Assembly (NCBI RefSeq): GCF_900108565.1
Contig: NZ_LT629971.1
Coordinates: forward strand, 1,116,001-1,180,000
DNA length: 64,000 nucleotides
From: Mycolicibacterium rutilum
GTDB taxonomy: Bacteria; Actinomycetota; Actinomycetes; Mycobacteriales; Mycobacteriaceae
Direction: 5' to 3'
Position 1 is the first letter of the stretch. Every line of letters starts with the position of its first letter. Positions 18,359 to 26,909 of this stretch are shown here, piece after piece. The notes beneath the pieces were generated by a model that was not told the origin of the DNA, searched no databases, and worked only from the letters and a program-made list of their open reading frames with translations. The position numbers and the translations under genes were made by a program.

Positions 18359-19174
18359 TCACAGGTCGGCGATGATGCGCTCGCGCTTCGCCGCGTACTC
18401 CTCCTCGCTGACGTCTCCTGCGGACCGCAGCGCCTCGAGTTCGTGCAGCCGTTGGGCCGTCGACACCGCCGCGGTGCGTGCCGGCTCGGGCTGAGCGCCG
18501 CGCACAACCGACGGATACTGCACGGCCACGCGCTTGATGTGATCCCGGATCTGTTGCCTGGCAGCCGGGTTCGCCCGTAAGGCGCCCTCGTCGGTCAGCG
18601 CGATGCCGTGCGACATCAGGATGCGCAACACGTCCATCAGCGGCTCGATGTGACCGCTGAGGTCGAAGGTGCGGTCGTCGTCGAGGAGGGTGAACTCCGC
18701 GGGCATCACACCGGTGAGCAGAGCGCTTCGCTGCCAATCGATATCGAACTTCTTGGTCGCCGGATCGACCAGCGCGGCCAGGTTGCGGTTGGTGATCATC
18801 TGCAGCTGCACGGGAGAGGCGGTCACCCGCGTCCGGCTGACGAACGGCTCGAGGCCGGGGCCCGAGAAGTTGAGCTCGAGTTTGAGCAGCGGCCGCTCGT
18901 TGATGTAGGTGCCGGTCTCCTCGATGCCGGTGACCTCGGCCAGGGCCAGCACGCCGGTCTTCTCGAGGCCGGCGATCCGGGTGGCTGTGCGTTGGCCCTT
19001 CATGACGACCGTGACCGAATACACCACGGTGAGCGCGGTGACGGCGAGCCCGGACCAGAAGAACCACACCAGGAACGGGTCACGCCCGGACGCGAAGTAC
19101 AGGATCATGAACAGCGGTCCTACTGCGCCGCACAGCAATGCGAACGACTGCACCTTCAGGTATTGGCTCAACAT
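18359..19174 (-). CDS. Membrane protein with C-terminal SHOCT domain
   Basis: 271 aa. Two hydrophobic helices near residues 10-28 and 34-56 anchor it. The soluble part holds the block EVTGIEETGTYINERPLLKL seen in related actinobacterial membrane proteins, and the last ~30 residues are a SHOCT domain (LHELEALRSAGDVSEEEYAA). SHOCT proteins often act in oligomers, but no precise role is known. It is convergent with tex, with 10 nt between stops. Confidence 0.8.
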   Translation of the reverse strand: MLSQYLKVQSFALLCGAVGPLFMILYFASGRDPFLVWFFWSGLAVTALTVVYSVTVVMKGQRTATRIAGLEKTGVLALAEVTGIEETGTYINERPLLKLELNFSGPGLEPFVSRTRVTASPVQLQMITNRNLAALVDPATKKFDIDWQRSALLTGVMPAEFTLLDDDRTFDLSGHIEPLMDVLRILMSHGIALTDEGALRANPAARQQIRDHIKRVAVQYPSVVRGAQPEPARTAAVSTAQRLHELEALRSAGDVSEEEYAAKRERIIADL

Positions 19175-19231
19175 GGGTTGTCCCCTTCTGTCGGCCGAAC
19201 ACGCACCCCTCGTCTGACGTGTTCGGTGTTC

Positions 19232-19624
19232 CTAATGAGGCACCGGTCCCTGCACACCGGGCGGGCACGGCGACGGCAGGAACAGGCCCCAGCACCAGCC
19301 CGGCGGGATCGGTGGCGGCGGGCGGAAACCCTGCCCCGGCGGGGGTCCCGGCGGGTTGGGTCCGTCCCAGATGTTCTGCGCGACGTTGCCCTGGCCGTGG
19401 TAGACGAACCAGTACTCGTGGCAGATGCTCTCGTCCCAGCGCACGGGATTGAACTTCTTGTTTCCCGTTTCCACCGGCGGATCGCCGGGACACCAGGTGA
19501 ACGGGCCGCCGGGCGGAGTCTGCGCCGCAGCGACACCCGGGGCGACGCCGGCACCGAAGGCCGCGACGCCCAGCGATATCAGCGCCCCGGCGAAGATCCT
19601 CGAGGCCTTCGAAGCTGTTCTCAT
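19232..19624 (-). CDS. Secreted proline-rich mycobacterial protein
   Basis: 130 aa with a clear signal peptide (a hydrophobic core then GVAAAQ, cleavage near residue 35). The mature part has four Cys and is rich in Pro and Trp (FTWCPGDPP, then NPPGPPPGQGF and PPIPPGWCWG), a pattern of small secreted proteins common in mycobacteria. No catalytic site. A perfect 16-bp palindrome lies 119 nt upstream. Function unknown. Confidence 0.85.
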   Translation of the reverse strand: MRTASKASRIFAGALISLGVAAFGAGVAPGVAAAQTPPGGPFTWCPGDPPVETGNKKFNPVRWDESICHEYWFVYHGQGNVAQNIWDGPNPPGPPPGQGFRPPPPIPPGWCWGLFLPSPCPPGVQGPVPH

Positions 19625-19742
19625 GAATGTTCCTTCTCGTCACCCGCGACCGGCGTCGCGTCGGTAGGCCCAGTACAGGGCTGCCCGACGGCTACCGATC
19701 CCAAGAACATTCACAGCTTCGCGCAGCAAACGGCCGCGCGCG

Positions 19743-19758
19743 TGAGGTGATCACCTCA
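19743..19758. promoter_or_regulatory. Perfect 16-bp palindrome
   Basis: TGAGGTGATCACCTCA is identical to its reverse complement over all 16 bases. It lies between the stop of the small membrane protein (19786) and the start of the secreted proline-rich protein (19624), upstream of the latter. It looks like an operator for a dimeric regulator; which one is unknown. Confidence 0.45.
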
Positions 19759-19785
19759 TATTTGGCCGATCACGGCCGCGGGCGT

Positions 19786-20148
19786 TCAGCGCTCCGATTC
19801 GAGCCAGACGCCCGCGGCGACGAATGCGACCGCGAGCAGCGTGCCCGGCAGCAGGCGCCGGGCGGGCACGGGGCCGAGCGCGACGAGCGAGCCCGCGACG
19901 TCGCCAAGGTCGGCGACGACCCCCGCGCGTGACCATGACGTGTCACCGGACGGCGCAGCCAGCAGCCCCGCGCCCAGCGCGACGTCGCGCGCCCCGATGC
20001 TGCGGAACAGCAACCCGACCCCGGCGTTGTCGCCGTCGGGGCCGAGCCAGGCGCGGGCCGCGACGCGGGGCGTCGCGAACAGCACCGCGCCCAGGCCGAC
20101 GCGGGCCCAGCCGACCACTCGACGCGCTCGCGTCCGATCCACACTCAC
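19786..20148 (-). CDS. Small membrane protein, hypothetical
   Basis: 120 aa. About three hydrophobic segments alternate with short Gly/Ala/Arg-rich loops (VGWARVGLGAVLFATPRVAA; GLLFRSIGARDVALGAGLL). The pattern recalls the small DUF4267-like membrane proteins of Actinobacteria, but I cannot name it securely. The GTG at 20148 has AGGAG about 8 nt upstream. It follows the phosphotransferase gene by 30 nt and may be in its operon. Confidence 0.7.
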   Translation of the reverse strand: MSVDRTRARRVVGWARVGLGAVLFATPRVAARAWLGPDGDNAGVGLLFRSIGARDVALGAGLLAAPSGDTSWSRAGVVADLGDVAGSLVALGPVPARRLLPGTLLAVAFVAAGVWLESER

Positions 20149-20178
20149 CAGATTTCTCCTCAGCGGGTCGCTTTCTTT

Positions 20179-21363
20179 TCAGATGCTTCGGCGAAGCACC
20201 GGCATGACGTCGAGGTCCACGATCGCCGCGTTCGCCCGTTCCACACTCTTGGCGACGTTCTCCGGGGCCTGCAGACCCGGCCACACCAGCGTTATCGCCG
20301 CGGAGTCCCACGCGTCGAAGGCGAACAGGCACAGCGCATCCCAGGCTTGATCACGTGTCGGCACGGCGGGAACGCCGTTGCGCGCGAGCGTCTCGAGGTA
20401 GGTCTGCAGCAGTTCGTCGGTGTGCGCCCGGCGCACCTCCACGGGCACCGAGGTCACGAGGAAGTAGGCGACATCGCGCATACCCGGCGCCCGGTACAGC
20501 ACCTGCCAGTCCAGCAGGCCGACGCCTCCGTCACCGAGCCCGAACGTGTTGCCCAGATGGGTGTCACCGTGGATGACGGTCTGCGGGCCCTTATCCCAGT
20601 TCGCGTGCAGCGCCCAGTCGTTGGCGTTGACGAACGCGGCCATCTCGCGCACCTCACGCGGCAGCTCGTACTCGGCCGATTTGAGCAGCTTCGAGCGCAC
20701 CTGCCGAAACTGCCGCAGCAGCAACGGAAAACCCGGCCGTTCCCGCTCCGGGCGGACGAAATCGAGGTCACCGCGCAGCCGCGGTGAGTCCCAGAACGTC
20801 GCGTGCAGTTCGCCCAGGGTGACCATCATCGCCCTGGCGTAACCGGCGTCGACGTCGTCGCACAGCGCCTTGGGCTCCCCGCCGCGGTCCGTGAGGTCCT
20901 CCAACACGAGCAGGTGCCGCGCACCCATGCCCGCGTGCGCCGAGAAGCAACGCGGAGCGCTCCGCTCGCTGAGCGCGGACCGGGCGTGCCGATAGAACAG
21001 CGCCTCGTTGCGGGCCAGCGCCAGCGCCGCGACCATCGTGCGGTTCTTGGCGCTCGTGGGGGTGCTCTTGATGAACACGTGCCGTGGCAGGTCGCCGCTG
21101 TCGCGGTCCCAGCTGAGGTCGAGCCGAACGCGATCGGTCGTGCCGCTGGTACCGCCCACCGGCCGCGCGGCGACCACGGTGGCCCCTCCGGCGACGTCGC
21201 GCAGCGCACGGGTGAGAAAGCCGGGGTCGACGTCCGCGGCGGTGAGCGGGAAGTCCGCCCGCACCCAGCGCAGCGGCAGCACCGCTGCTGCGGCTTCGGC
21301 GAGCGCCCGGCCCGTCCGCACCGCACCGTCGATTCCGGCGGTTCGATCGGTGACGACGTCCAC
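20179..21363 (-). CDS. Phosphotransferase-family protein (APH/ecdysteroid-kinase-like)
   Basis: 394 aa protein-kinase-like fold. The catalytic loop is IHGDTHLGNTF, the metal site is GVGLLDWQ, and the ATP-binding lysine is probably in HVFIKSTP. Such proteins phosphorylate small hydroxylated molecules; in mycobacteria they often sit beside fatty-acid or sterol dehydrogenases, as here. Start at the GTG at 21363. An inverted repeat (21403-21420) lies between this start and the end of the acyl-CoA dehydrogenase operon. Confidence 0.85.
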   Translation of the reverse strand: MDVVTDRTAGIDGAVRTGRALAEAAAAVLPLRWVRADFPLTAADVDPGFLTRALRDVAGGATVVAARPVGGTSGTTDRVRLDLSWDRDSGDLPRHVFIKSTPTSAKNRTMVAALALARNEALFYRHARSALSERSAPRCFSAHAGMGARHLLVLEDLTDRGGEPKALCDDVDAGYARAMMVTLGELHATFWDSPRLRGDLDFVRPERERPGFPLLLRQFRQVRSKLLKSAEYELPREVREMAAFVNANDWALHANWDKGPQTVIHGDTHLGNTFGLGDGGVGLLDWQVLYRAPGMRDVAYFLVTSVPVEVRRAHTDELLQTYLETLARNGVPAVPTRDQAWDALCLFAFDAWDSAAITLVWPGLQAPENVAKSVERANAAIVDLDVMPVLRRSI

Positions 21364-21402
21364 GCGGCCTCCAAGGTGAACTAGGGGACCCCGCCACCAT
21401 AC

Positions 21403-21420
21403 AGTGAAGCATCCTTCACT
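21403..21420. promoter_or_regulatory. Inverted repeat upstream of the phosphotransferase gene
   Basis: AGTGAAG-CATC-CTTCACT has perfect 7-bp arms and a 4-nt spacer. It lies 40 nt before the GTG at 21363 and 13 nt after the acyl-CoA dehydrogenase stop. TetR-type operator or a short hairpin are both possible; there is no T-run on the minus strand to support a terminator. Confidence 0.4.
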
Positions 21421-21432
21421 AAAAGGAGACGG

Positions 21433-22629
21433 TCAGGCGGTGCGGCCGTCGGCGACCCGTGGCACGCGATCCTCGGCGGCGGCGTCCAGCACCATCGCCG
21501 CCACCCGGTCCCGGTGCTGCTCGGCGCTGCCCAGCAGCACCGCGTCGGTCGTGGCGCGCTTGTAGTAGAGGTGCGCCTGGTGCTCCCACGTGAAGCCGAT
21601 GCCACCGTGCACCTGGATGGTGTCGGTGGCGACATGGGTGAGCGCCGCCGAGCACACCGCCTGAGCGATGCTGGTCGCCAGCGCGGGATCGTCCGAGCCG
21701 TTCGCCAATGCCCACACCGCGTGATACGCAGTCGATCTGGCATGTTCGACATCCACCAGCAGATTCGCGAGGCGGTGCTTGACCGCCTGGAAGGACCCGA
21801 TCGGCCTGCCGAACTGCAACCGGGACTTCGCGTACTCGACGGACAGATCGAGCAGATGCTGGGCGGCGCCGACCTGTTCGACGGCCAGCAGCGCCGCGCC
21901 GACCTGGAACGCATGCTCGACCACCCGCGGCGCCTCGTCGGCGCCGGCGATCAGCCGCGCGGGCGCGTCGGCGAACGTGACGTCCGCCTGAGAGCGGGTG
22001 AGATCGAGGGTGGCCAACGGTGTGCGCTGCACCCCGGCGTTGTCGGCCTCGACCGCATACAGGCCGATGCCGTCGGAGCCGCGCGCCGCGACCAGCAGGA
22101 CGTCGGCGATACCGCCATCGACCACGCGGTCGACCGTGCCCGACAACGTCTCCCCCGCCGCGGTGACGGTGACCGCGTCGGCGTCGAAGGCCGCGGCCCG
22201 GTCCTGCGCCGCGACCGCCGCCGTGCGTCGACCCTCGACGAGGTCGGCGAGGAGTTCGTCGCGAACTGCACCCGCCGGGGCGGCGACGAGCGCCGGGATC
22301 GCCAGATACACCGTGCCGAACAGCGGCCCGCACGCCAGCCGCGCGCCGAGTTCCTCGATGGCGACCGCCTGGTCGATCAGTGTGCCGCCGACACCGCCGT
22401 CGGCTTCGGGCACCGACAGACCGAGCACTCCGAGCTCGCCGCCGAGCCGGGACCACACCTTCGCGTCGAACGGCGGGTCGGACTCCATGAGCTCGCGGAC
22501 CTTCTCCTCGGAGAAGTGCTCGGCGCTGAATTTGCGTACCGCGTCACGCAATTGGGCCTGCTCGTCGGTGAACCTGTACTCATACTGGTCAGCCACATTG
22601 TCGGGCTGATCCGCAAGCTCCTCAGCCAC
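21433..22629 (-). CDS. Acyl-CoA dehydrogenase (beta-type partner)
   Basis: 398 aa FadE-family flavoprotein. The C-terminal motif DTIQVHGGIGFTWEHQAHLY is that of one subunit type of the heterotetrameric acyl-CoA dehydrogenases typical of mycobacterial sterol and side-chain catabolism. The first half is divergent. The GTG at 22629 overlaps the end of the other subunit by 8 nt, so the two are made together. It oxidises an acyl-CoA at the alpha-beta bond as part of a pair; substrate unknown. Confidence 0.9.
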   Translation of the reverse strand: MAEELADQPDNVADQYEYRFTDEQAQLRDAVRKFSAEHFSEEKVRELMESDPPFDAKVWSRLGGELGVLGLSVPEADGGVGGTLIDQAVAIEELGARLACGPLFGTVYLAIPALVAAPAGAVRDELLADLVEGRRTAAVAAQDRAAAFDADAVTVTAAGETLSGTVDRVVDGGIADVLLVAARGSDGIGLYAVEADNAGVQRTPLATLDLTRSQADVTFADAPARLIAGADEAPRVVEHAFQVGAALLAVEQVGAAQHLLDLSVEYAKSRLQFGRPIGSFQAVKHRLANLLVDVEHARSTAYHAVWALANGSDDPALATSIAQAVCSAALTHVATDTIQVHGGIGFTWEHQAHLYYKRATTDAVLLGSAEQHRDRVAAMVLDAAAEDRVPRVADGRTA

Positions 22630-23815
22630 GCGGGATCTCCTTCCACGGCATACCCGAATCGGCCCGCAGATCGCCGGGCAGCCCGAGGATCCGTTCGCCG
22701 AGGATGTTGCGCATCACCTCGGAGGTGCCGCCCTCGATGGTGTTGGCGCGGCTGCGCAGGAACCGCTGCTGGATCGGGCCCTGCCAGTCTCCGTCACCGG
22801 TACCCCGGCCCTGCTGGTACCCGTGGTACAGAAGGCCTTCTGGCCCAAGAAAATCCATGCACCACTGGTAGATGTCCTGGTTGAGTTCGGCGCCGACCAG
22901 CTTGCCGATCGAGCCTTCGGGGCCGGGTCCGCCGACGGTGGCCGCCGCGCGGGACCGCTCCGAGGTGAGCCGCTGCGCCTCCGAACGCAGCCACAGCTGG
23001 GTCAGCCGGTCGCGCAGGACCGTGGTCCGGCGTTCGGGCCGTGACGTCCACAAGCCGGTGGCGTCGGCGATCGTGCCCGCACCGCGGCGACTTCCGCTGC
23101 CGCCGAGCGCGGTTCGCTCGTTCATCAGCGTGGTCATCGCGACGTTCCAGCCGTTGCCGACGTCACCGAGGCGGTGCTTGTCGGGGATGCGGGCGTCGGT
23201 GAAGTACACCTCGTTGAACTCGGCCTGACCGGTCATCTGCCGCAGCGGCCGGGTCTCGACGCCTGGGCCGTGCATGTCGATCACGAAGTACGTGAGCCCC
23301 TTGTGCTTGGGCACGTCGGGATTGGTCCGCGCCAGCAGCAGGCCCCAACGGGCGCGATGCGCGAGGCTGGTCCACACCTTCTGGCCGTTGATCACCCACT
23401 CGTCCCCGTCGCGCACCGCCGAGGTGGCCAGTCCGGCGAGGTCGGATCCGGCGCCGGGCTCGGAGAACAACTGGCACCACAGGTCTTCGGTGGTGGCCAG
23501 GGGCCGCAGCCACTGCCGTTTCACGTCCTCGGTCTGCGCGTGTTCGCGGATGGTCGGCGCGGCCATTCCGTAGCCCATCGGGTTCAGCCCGAGCGGGACC
23601 GGTCCGCCCGCGCCCTGCAGGATGCGGTCGGCGACCGCCTGCAGCCCGCGGGAGACGCCGAGCCCGCCGAGTCCTTCGGGGAAGTGCACCCAGGACAGGC
23701 CCGCGTCGTAACAGGCCCCAAGGAAGTCAGGGATCGGCACCGTCTTGGGGTCATGCCCGGTGACGACTTCACGCGCCAGCCCGGCGACCCGTTCGGCGTC
23801 AGCGTCGTCGCTCAT
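22622..23815 (-). CDS. Acyl-CoA dehydrogenase (alpha-type partner)
   Basis: 397 aa. FAD and substrate-contact motifs are present (LWCQLFSEPGAGSDLAGL, then VINGQKVWTS) and the C-terminus has RANTIEGGTSEVMRNILGER, the standard FadE end. It is the upstream gene of the pair and probably forms a heterotetramer with the product of the overlapping downstream gene. The ATG at 23815 (MSDDADAE) is used. Upstream lies a broken gabD-like gene in the same direction, which may once have started this operon. Confidence 0.92.
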   Translation of the reverse strand: MSDDADAERVAGLAREVVTGHDPKTVPIPDFLGACYDAGLSWVHFPEGLGGLGVSRGLQAVADRILQGAGGPVPLGLNPMGYGMAAPTIREHAQTEDVKRQWLRPLATTEDLWCQLFSEPGAGSDLAGLATSAVRDGDEWVINGQKVWTSLAHRARWGLLLARTNPDVPKHKGLTYFVIDMHGPGVETRPLRQMTGQAEFNEVYFTDARIPDKHRLGDVGNGWNVAMTTLMNERTALGGSGSRRGAGTIADATGLWTSRPERRTTVLRDRLTQLWLRSEAQRLTSERSRAAATVGGPGPEGSIGKLVGAELNQDIYQWCMDFLGPEGLLYHGYQQGRGTGDGDWQGPIQQRFLRSRANTIEGGTSEVMRNILGERILGLPGDLRADSGMPWKEIPRG

Positions 23816-23837
23816 ACCCGTCACCATAGAAGGTGCG

Positions 23838-24663
23838 TCAGGCGGTGCTGCGGCGGGCGATGTTGTAGAACCGCACCTCCTGGTATTCGTCGAGTCCCTC
23901 GCTGCTGCCTTCGCGGCCGATGCCGGACTGCTTGGTGCCACCGAACGGCGCCGCGGCGTTGGACGGCACCCCCTGGTTGATTCCCACCAGCCCGGTCTCG
24001 AGGCGGTCGGCGACGTTGAACGCCCGATCCAGGCTCTCGGTGAACACGTAACCGGCCAAACCGAATTCGGTGGCGTTGGCCCGGGTGATCGCCTCCTCCT
24101 CGGTGCGGAACCGCTGCACCGCGGCGATCGGCCCGAAGATCTCGGTGGTGGCGGCCAGCGAATCGGGGGCTGACCTCCGACAGCACCGTCGGCTCGAAGA
24201 AGTGCCCTTCCGACGGCAGCCTCGATCCTCCTGTCCGCACCGAGGCGCCCCGGTCGCACGCGTCGGCGACCAGCCGCTCCATCGACGCGACCGCCCGGTC
24301 GTCGATCAGCGGTCCGAGCCCCACCTGTGGGGCGAACCCGCTGCCCACGACGACCGCCGCCATCGCCTCGACCAACCCTTCGACGAACGCGTCGTGGATG
24401 CCGTCCTGCACGAGGATGCGGTTCGCGGCGATGCAGGACTGTCCGCCGTTGCGCATCTTGGCGTTGAACGTTCCGGTGACCGCCCGCTCGAGGTCTGCGT
24501 CGTCGAAGACCAGCAGCGGTGCGTTGCCGCCGAGTTCCATCGAGGTTCGTAACACGTTGTGCGAGGCCAGGTTCAGCAGGGTCCGACCGACCGGCGTGGA
24601 ACCCGTGAACGACACCTTCCGCACCCTCGGGTCGCGCAGCACCGTCTCGCGGAACGCCGCGGG
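23838..24663 (-). pseudogene. Succinate-semialdehyde/aldehyde dehydrogenase remnant, 5' deleted and frameshifted
   Basis: Only the C-terminal ~55% of an NAD(P)-dependent aldehyde dehydrogenase of GabD type is left. It begins near AAFRETVLRDPRVRKVSFTG, with the conserved ELGGNAPLLVFDDADLE and the catalytic-cysteine block GGQSCIAANRI. The reading frame breaks at a run of five G on the plus strand (24165-24169, C on the coding strand): one C too many turns VSPDSLAATTE into VSPRFAGRHH. The rest (ATEFGLAGYVFTESLDRAF to the end at 23838) is intact in the other frame. The N-terminal half, including the cofactor fold, ends abruptly at about 24664, where a regulator gene of the opposite strand begins. 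Confidence 0.85.
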
Positions 24664-25204
24664 CGCGTTCCACGTCGGCCGGGGACCCGTGCGGGAGGCA
24701 CTCAAGCGACTCACCGAGCAGGGTCTGCTGGTCTCCGAACGCAACCGCGGGGTCTTCGTGCCGGTGTTGTCGACCGCCGACGTGGAGGACATCTACCGGC
24801 TGCGTGAGGCGGTGGAGCTCGCGGCGCTCAAGTACCTCGTGCAGAACCCCGACCCGCAGGTGTTCGCCAAGCTGTGGGACATCCTCCGGCAGTACCGGGA
24901 GAACCTCGCGATCCAGGACTGGGACAACGCCGACGAGAACGACATGGCGTTTCACCGCGAGCTCGTGCATGCCACCGGCAGCCGACGGCTCATCCAGGCG
25001 TTCGACACAGTCGTCGTCGAGACACGAATGTGCCTGCGAGCGCTGGTTTTTCACCATCCCGACCATCCCGATATGGAAAGTTGGCACGCCGACATCCTGC
25101 GGGCCGCCGAGCGGGGTGATCTACCCGCGGCTCAGCACGCGCTCGAGTTCCACAACTCGACGGTCATCGCCGATATCAAGCGCGGCCACGAGACGGGCGC
25201 ATAA
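24664..25204 (+). pseudogene. GntR/FCD regulator remnant lacking its first HTH helices
   Basis: From about 24664 the plus strand encodes a GntR-family FCD regulator from inside the winged helix (HVGRGPVREALKRLTEQG, then LLVSERNRGVFVP) through a complete FCD ligand domain (DVEDIYRLREAVELAALKYL, later HRELVHATGSRRLI). The first ~35 residues, the start codon and the promoter are missing; DNA to the left belongs to the aldehyde dehydrogenase remnant. A reading frame runs on through that remnant but without sense as protein. The two genes were probably divergent neighbours before a deletion. Confidence 0.8.
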
Positions 25205-25209
25205 GTCCT

Positions 25210-26040
25210 TCAGCGACGGTACTTTTCGACCTTGTCGGCGAAATCGTCGAGTATCCGCAGAGATTCGTCGAGCGGTTTGGTCGGCAGCAACAAGTTGGCC
25301 TGCCGGTAGCCCAGCGTCTGCAGGCTGTCCCAGTACGACGGGTTCGCCGGGGTGCCGAAGGTGGTCAACGGGACGTCGTGCTCCGCGCCGGCGCGCATCT
25401 GCTCGATACGTTTGGTCAGCCGCTCCACCGGCAGCGGGTTCGACATCCAGCCCGCCCGGTGCCGGATCACCCGCTTGACCGTCGCGTCGGAGTCACCGCC
25501 GATCAGGATGGGCGGGTGCGGCTTCTGCACGGGCTTCGGCCGCAGATAGGACGGATCGAAATCGACGAACCGGCCGTGGTACTCCGCGGGTTCGTCGGTC
25601 CACAGCGCCTGGATGGCTTCGATGCGTTCGTCGAGCAGCGCGCCGCGGGTCTTCGGGTCGGTGCCGTGATGCCGCAACTCCTCGATGTTCCAGCCCGCGC
25701 CGACACCGAACACGAAGCGGCCGCCGGAGAGGAGGTCGATGCTGGCCGCCTCCTTGGCCGTGATGATCGGGTCGCGCTGGATGAGCAGCGCGATCCCGGT
25801 GATCAGCTCGATGCGCGACGTGACCGCCGCGGCGGCGGCCAACGTGACGAACGGGTCCAACGTGCGGTAGTAGATGCTGGGCAGTTCACCGCCCATCGGA
25901 TAAGCCGATTCCCGACTGGCCGGGATGTGGGTGTGCTCGGCGATCGTCAGCGCGTGGAAGCCGCGCTCCTCGATCGCCTTCGCCAGCGAAACCGTGTCGA
26001 TGGTGTCGTCGTTGACGAACGTCGAGATCCCGAATTCCAT
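25210..26040 (-). CDS. LLM-class F420-dependent oxidoreductase
   Basis: 276 aa luciferase-like TIM barrel. The N-terminus (MEFGISTFVNDDTID), TIAEHTHIP, LLSGGRFVFGVGAGWNIEEL and PPILIGGDSDATVKR match mycobacterial F420-dependent enzymes of the LLM class. Cofactor F420 (rather than FMN) is inferred from family and host. Substrate unknown. It is convergent with the broken GntR gene, 5 nt between stops. Confidence 0.9.
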   Translation of the reverse strand: MEFGISTFVNDDTIDTVSLAKAIEERGFHALTIAEHTHIPASRESAYPMGGELPSIYYRTLDPFVTLAAAAAVTSRIELITGIALLIQRDPIITAKEAASIDLLSGGRFVFGVGAGWNIEELRHHGTDPKTRGALLDERIEAIQALWTDEPAEYHGRFVDFDPSYLRPKPVQKPHPPILIGGDSDATVKRVIRHRAGWMSNPLPVERLTKRIEQMRAGAEHDVPLTTFGTPANPSYWDSLQTLGYRQANLLLPTKPLDESLRILDDFADKVEKYRR

Positions 26041-26099
26041 GTCCCTACCTCACCGTGGTGTTTCGGCGCAGTCAACGTGTGCGCAGCGGGGGCTATTCC

Positions 26100-26657
26100 T
26101 CAGCCCAGCGGTCGGCCCGCCTTGGTCAGGACCCGCCATTCGCCGCCGAACATGTCGAGGCCCTGGCCGTTGGCGTCGATGTCCAACGTGTCCCCTGCGT
26201 AGCGGTACAGCGGAATGCCCCGGTAGGTCACCTGGCTCCCGCCGTCGCGCCGGGCGGTGGTCTTGGCTGCGGCGGCGTCGATTCCGATACCGCCCGCGGG
26301 ATCGCTGTCGGACAGCAGCGGCATCCAGGTCGCGGCGCAGTCGCCGTAACAGGTGGGCTCGTTGGCCGGGTCCTTGGAGAACGCGTAGACGGTGCGCCCG
26401 CTGCTGTCGACGATGATCTCGCCGAGGTCCCCCCTGTCTTCGATCGCCAGCGACACGTCACCCGTCGGCGGGATCTGCTCGGTCGACGGCGGCGGATTGG
26501 GCGCGGCGGTGAGCGGTTCGGTGCGCGGCGCCGTCACCGGGCTCTGCGTGCTCGTGGCGTCGGAACTGTTCGCGTTCTGGTTCTCGACTGCGGCGCATCC
26601 GGTCAGCGCCAGGACGCCGAGCACCAGAACCGAACCGGCGGCTGTCGGTCTGAGCAT
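26100..26657 (-). CDS. Lipoprotein with secreted repeat (COG4315-type)
   Basis: 185 aa. A lipoprotein signal peptide ends in LALTGC. A linker rich in Thr/Pro (TEPLTAAPNPPPSTEQIPPT) is followed by the conserved repeat seen in COG4315 proteins: GRTVYAFSKDPANEPTCYGD, CAATWMPLL, and later YRGIPLYRYAGDT. Cell-surface lipoprotein of unknown role. The ATG at 26657 gives the best signal peptide; a GTG at 26690 would add 11 residues. Confidence 0.85.
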   Translation of the reverse strand: MLRPTAAGSVLVLGVLALTGCAAVENQNANSSDATSTQSPVTAPRTEPLTAAPNPPPSTEQIPPTGDVSLAIEDRGDLGEIIVDSSGRTVYAFSKDPANEPTCYGDCAATWMPLLSDSDPAGGIGIDAAAAKTTARRDGGSQVTYRGIPLYRYAGDTLDIDANGQGLDMFGGEWRVLTKAGRPLG

Positions 26658-26801
26658 GCCTGGTTCATTTCCGCCGACGGCGACGCTCAAACGACGGTCT
26701 GCTTGAAACCTCGGTGAGCTGGGTACGAGACGTGGGCGCCGTTACAGATCCGTCCACGACTGTCGCGTGCGCTGACCCTCGAACCACACGGAGGATGACC
26801 G

Positions 26802-26909
26802 ATGTCGCCTGATGAACGTCCAGACGAGACCGAGGAAGTGCTGACCACGCCGGCGACGCCCGGCGCCGAGGCCCTGCCGACCGAGGCCGACGACGAGGAC
26901 GAGTCCTAG
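26802..26909 (+). CDS. 35-aa acidic peptide
   Basis: A short frame begins with ATG at 26802, with GGAGG 7 nt upstream, and reads MSPDERPDETEEVLTTP, then an Ala/Glu/Asp-rich end (EADDEDES). It has 13 acidic and one basic residue, no hydrophobic segment. Its TAG stop (26907-26909) lies in a CTAG palindrome shared with the stop of the convergent celA1 gene (26906-26908). The good Shine-Dalgarno and the compact fit support a real gene; function unknown. Confidence 0.6.
   Translation: MSPDERPDETEEVLTTPATPGAEALPTEADDEDES

Noticed and set aside
22622..25087. One very long minus-strand frame across acyl-CoA dehydrogenase and the region upstream
   Set aside because: Only the part from 23815 is FadE-like; the rest is an accidental open frame over the gabD remnant in another phase.
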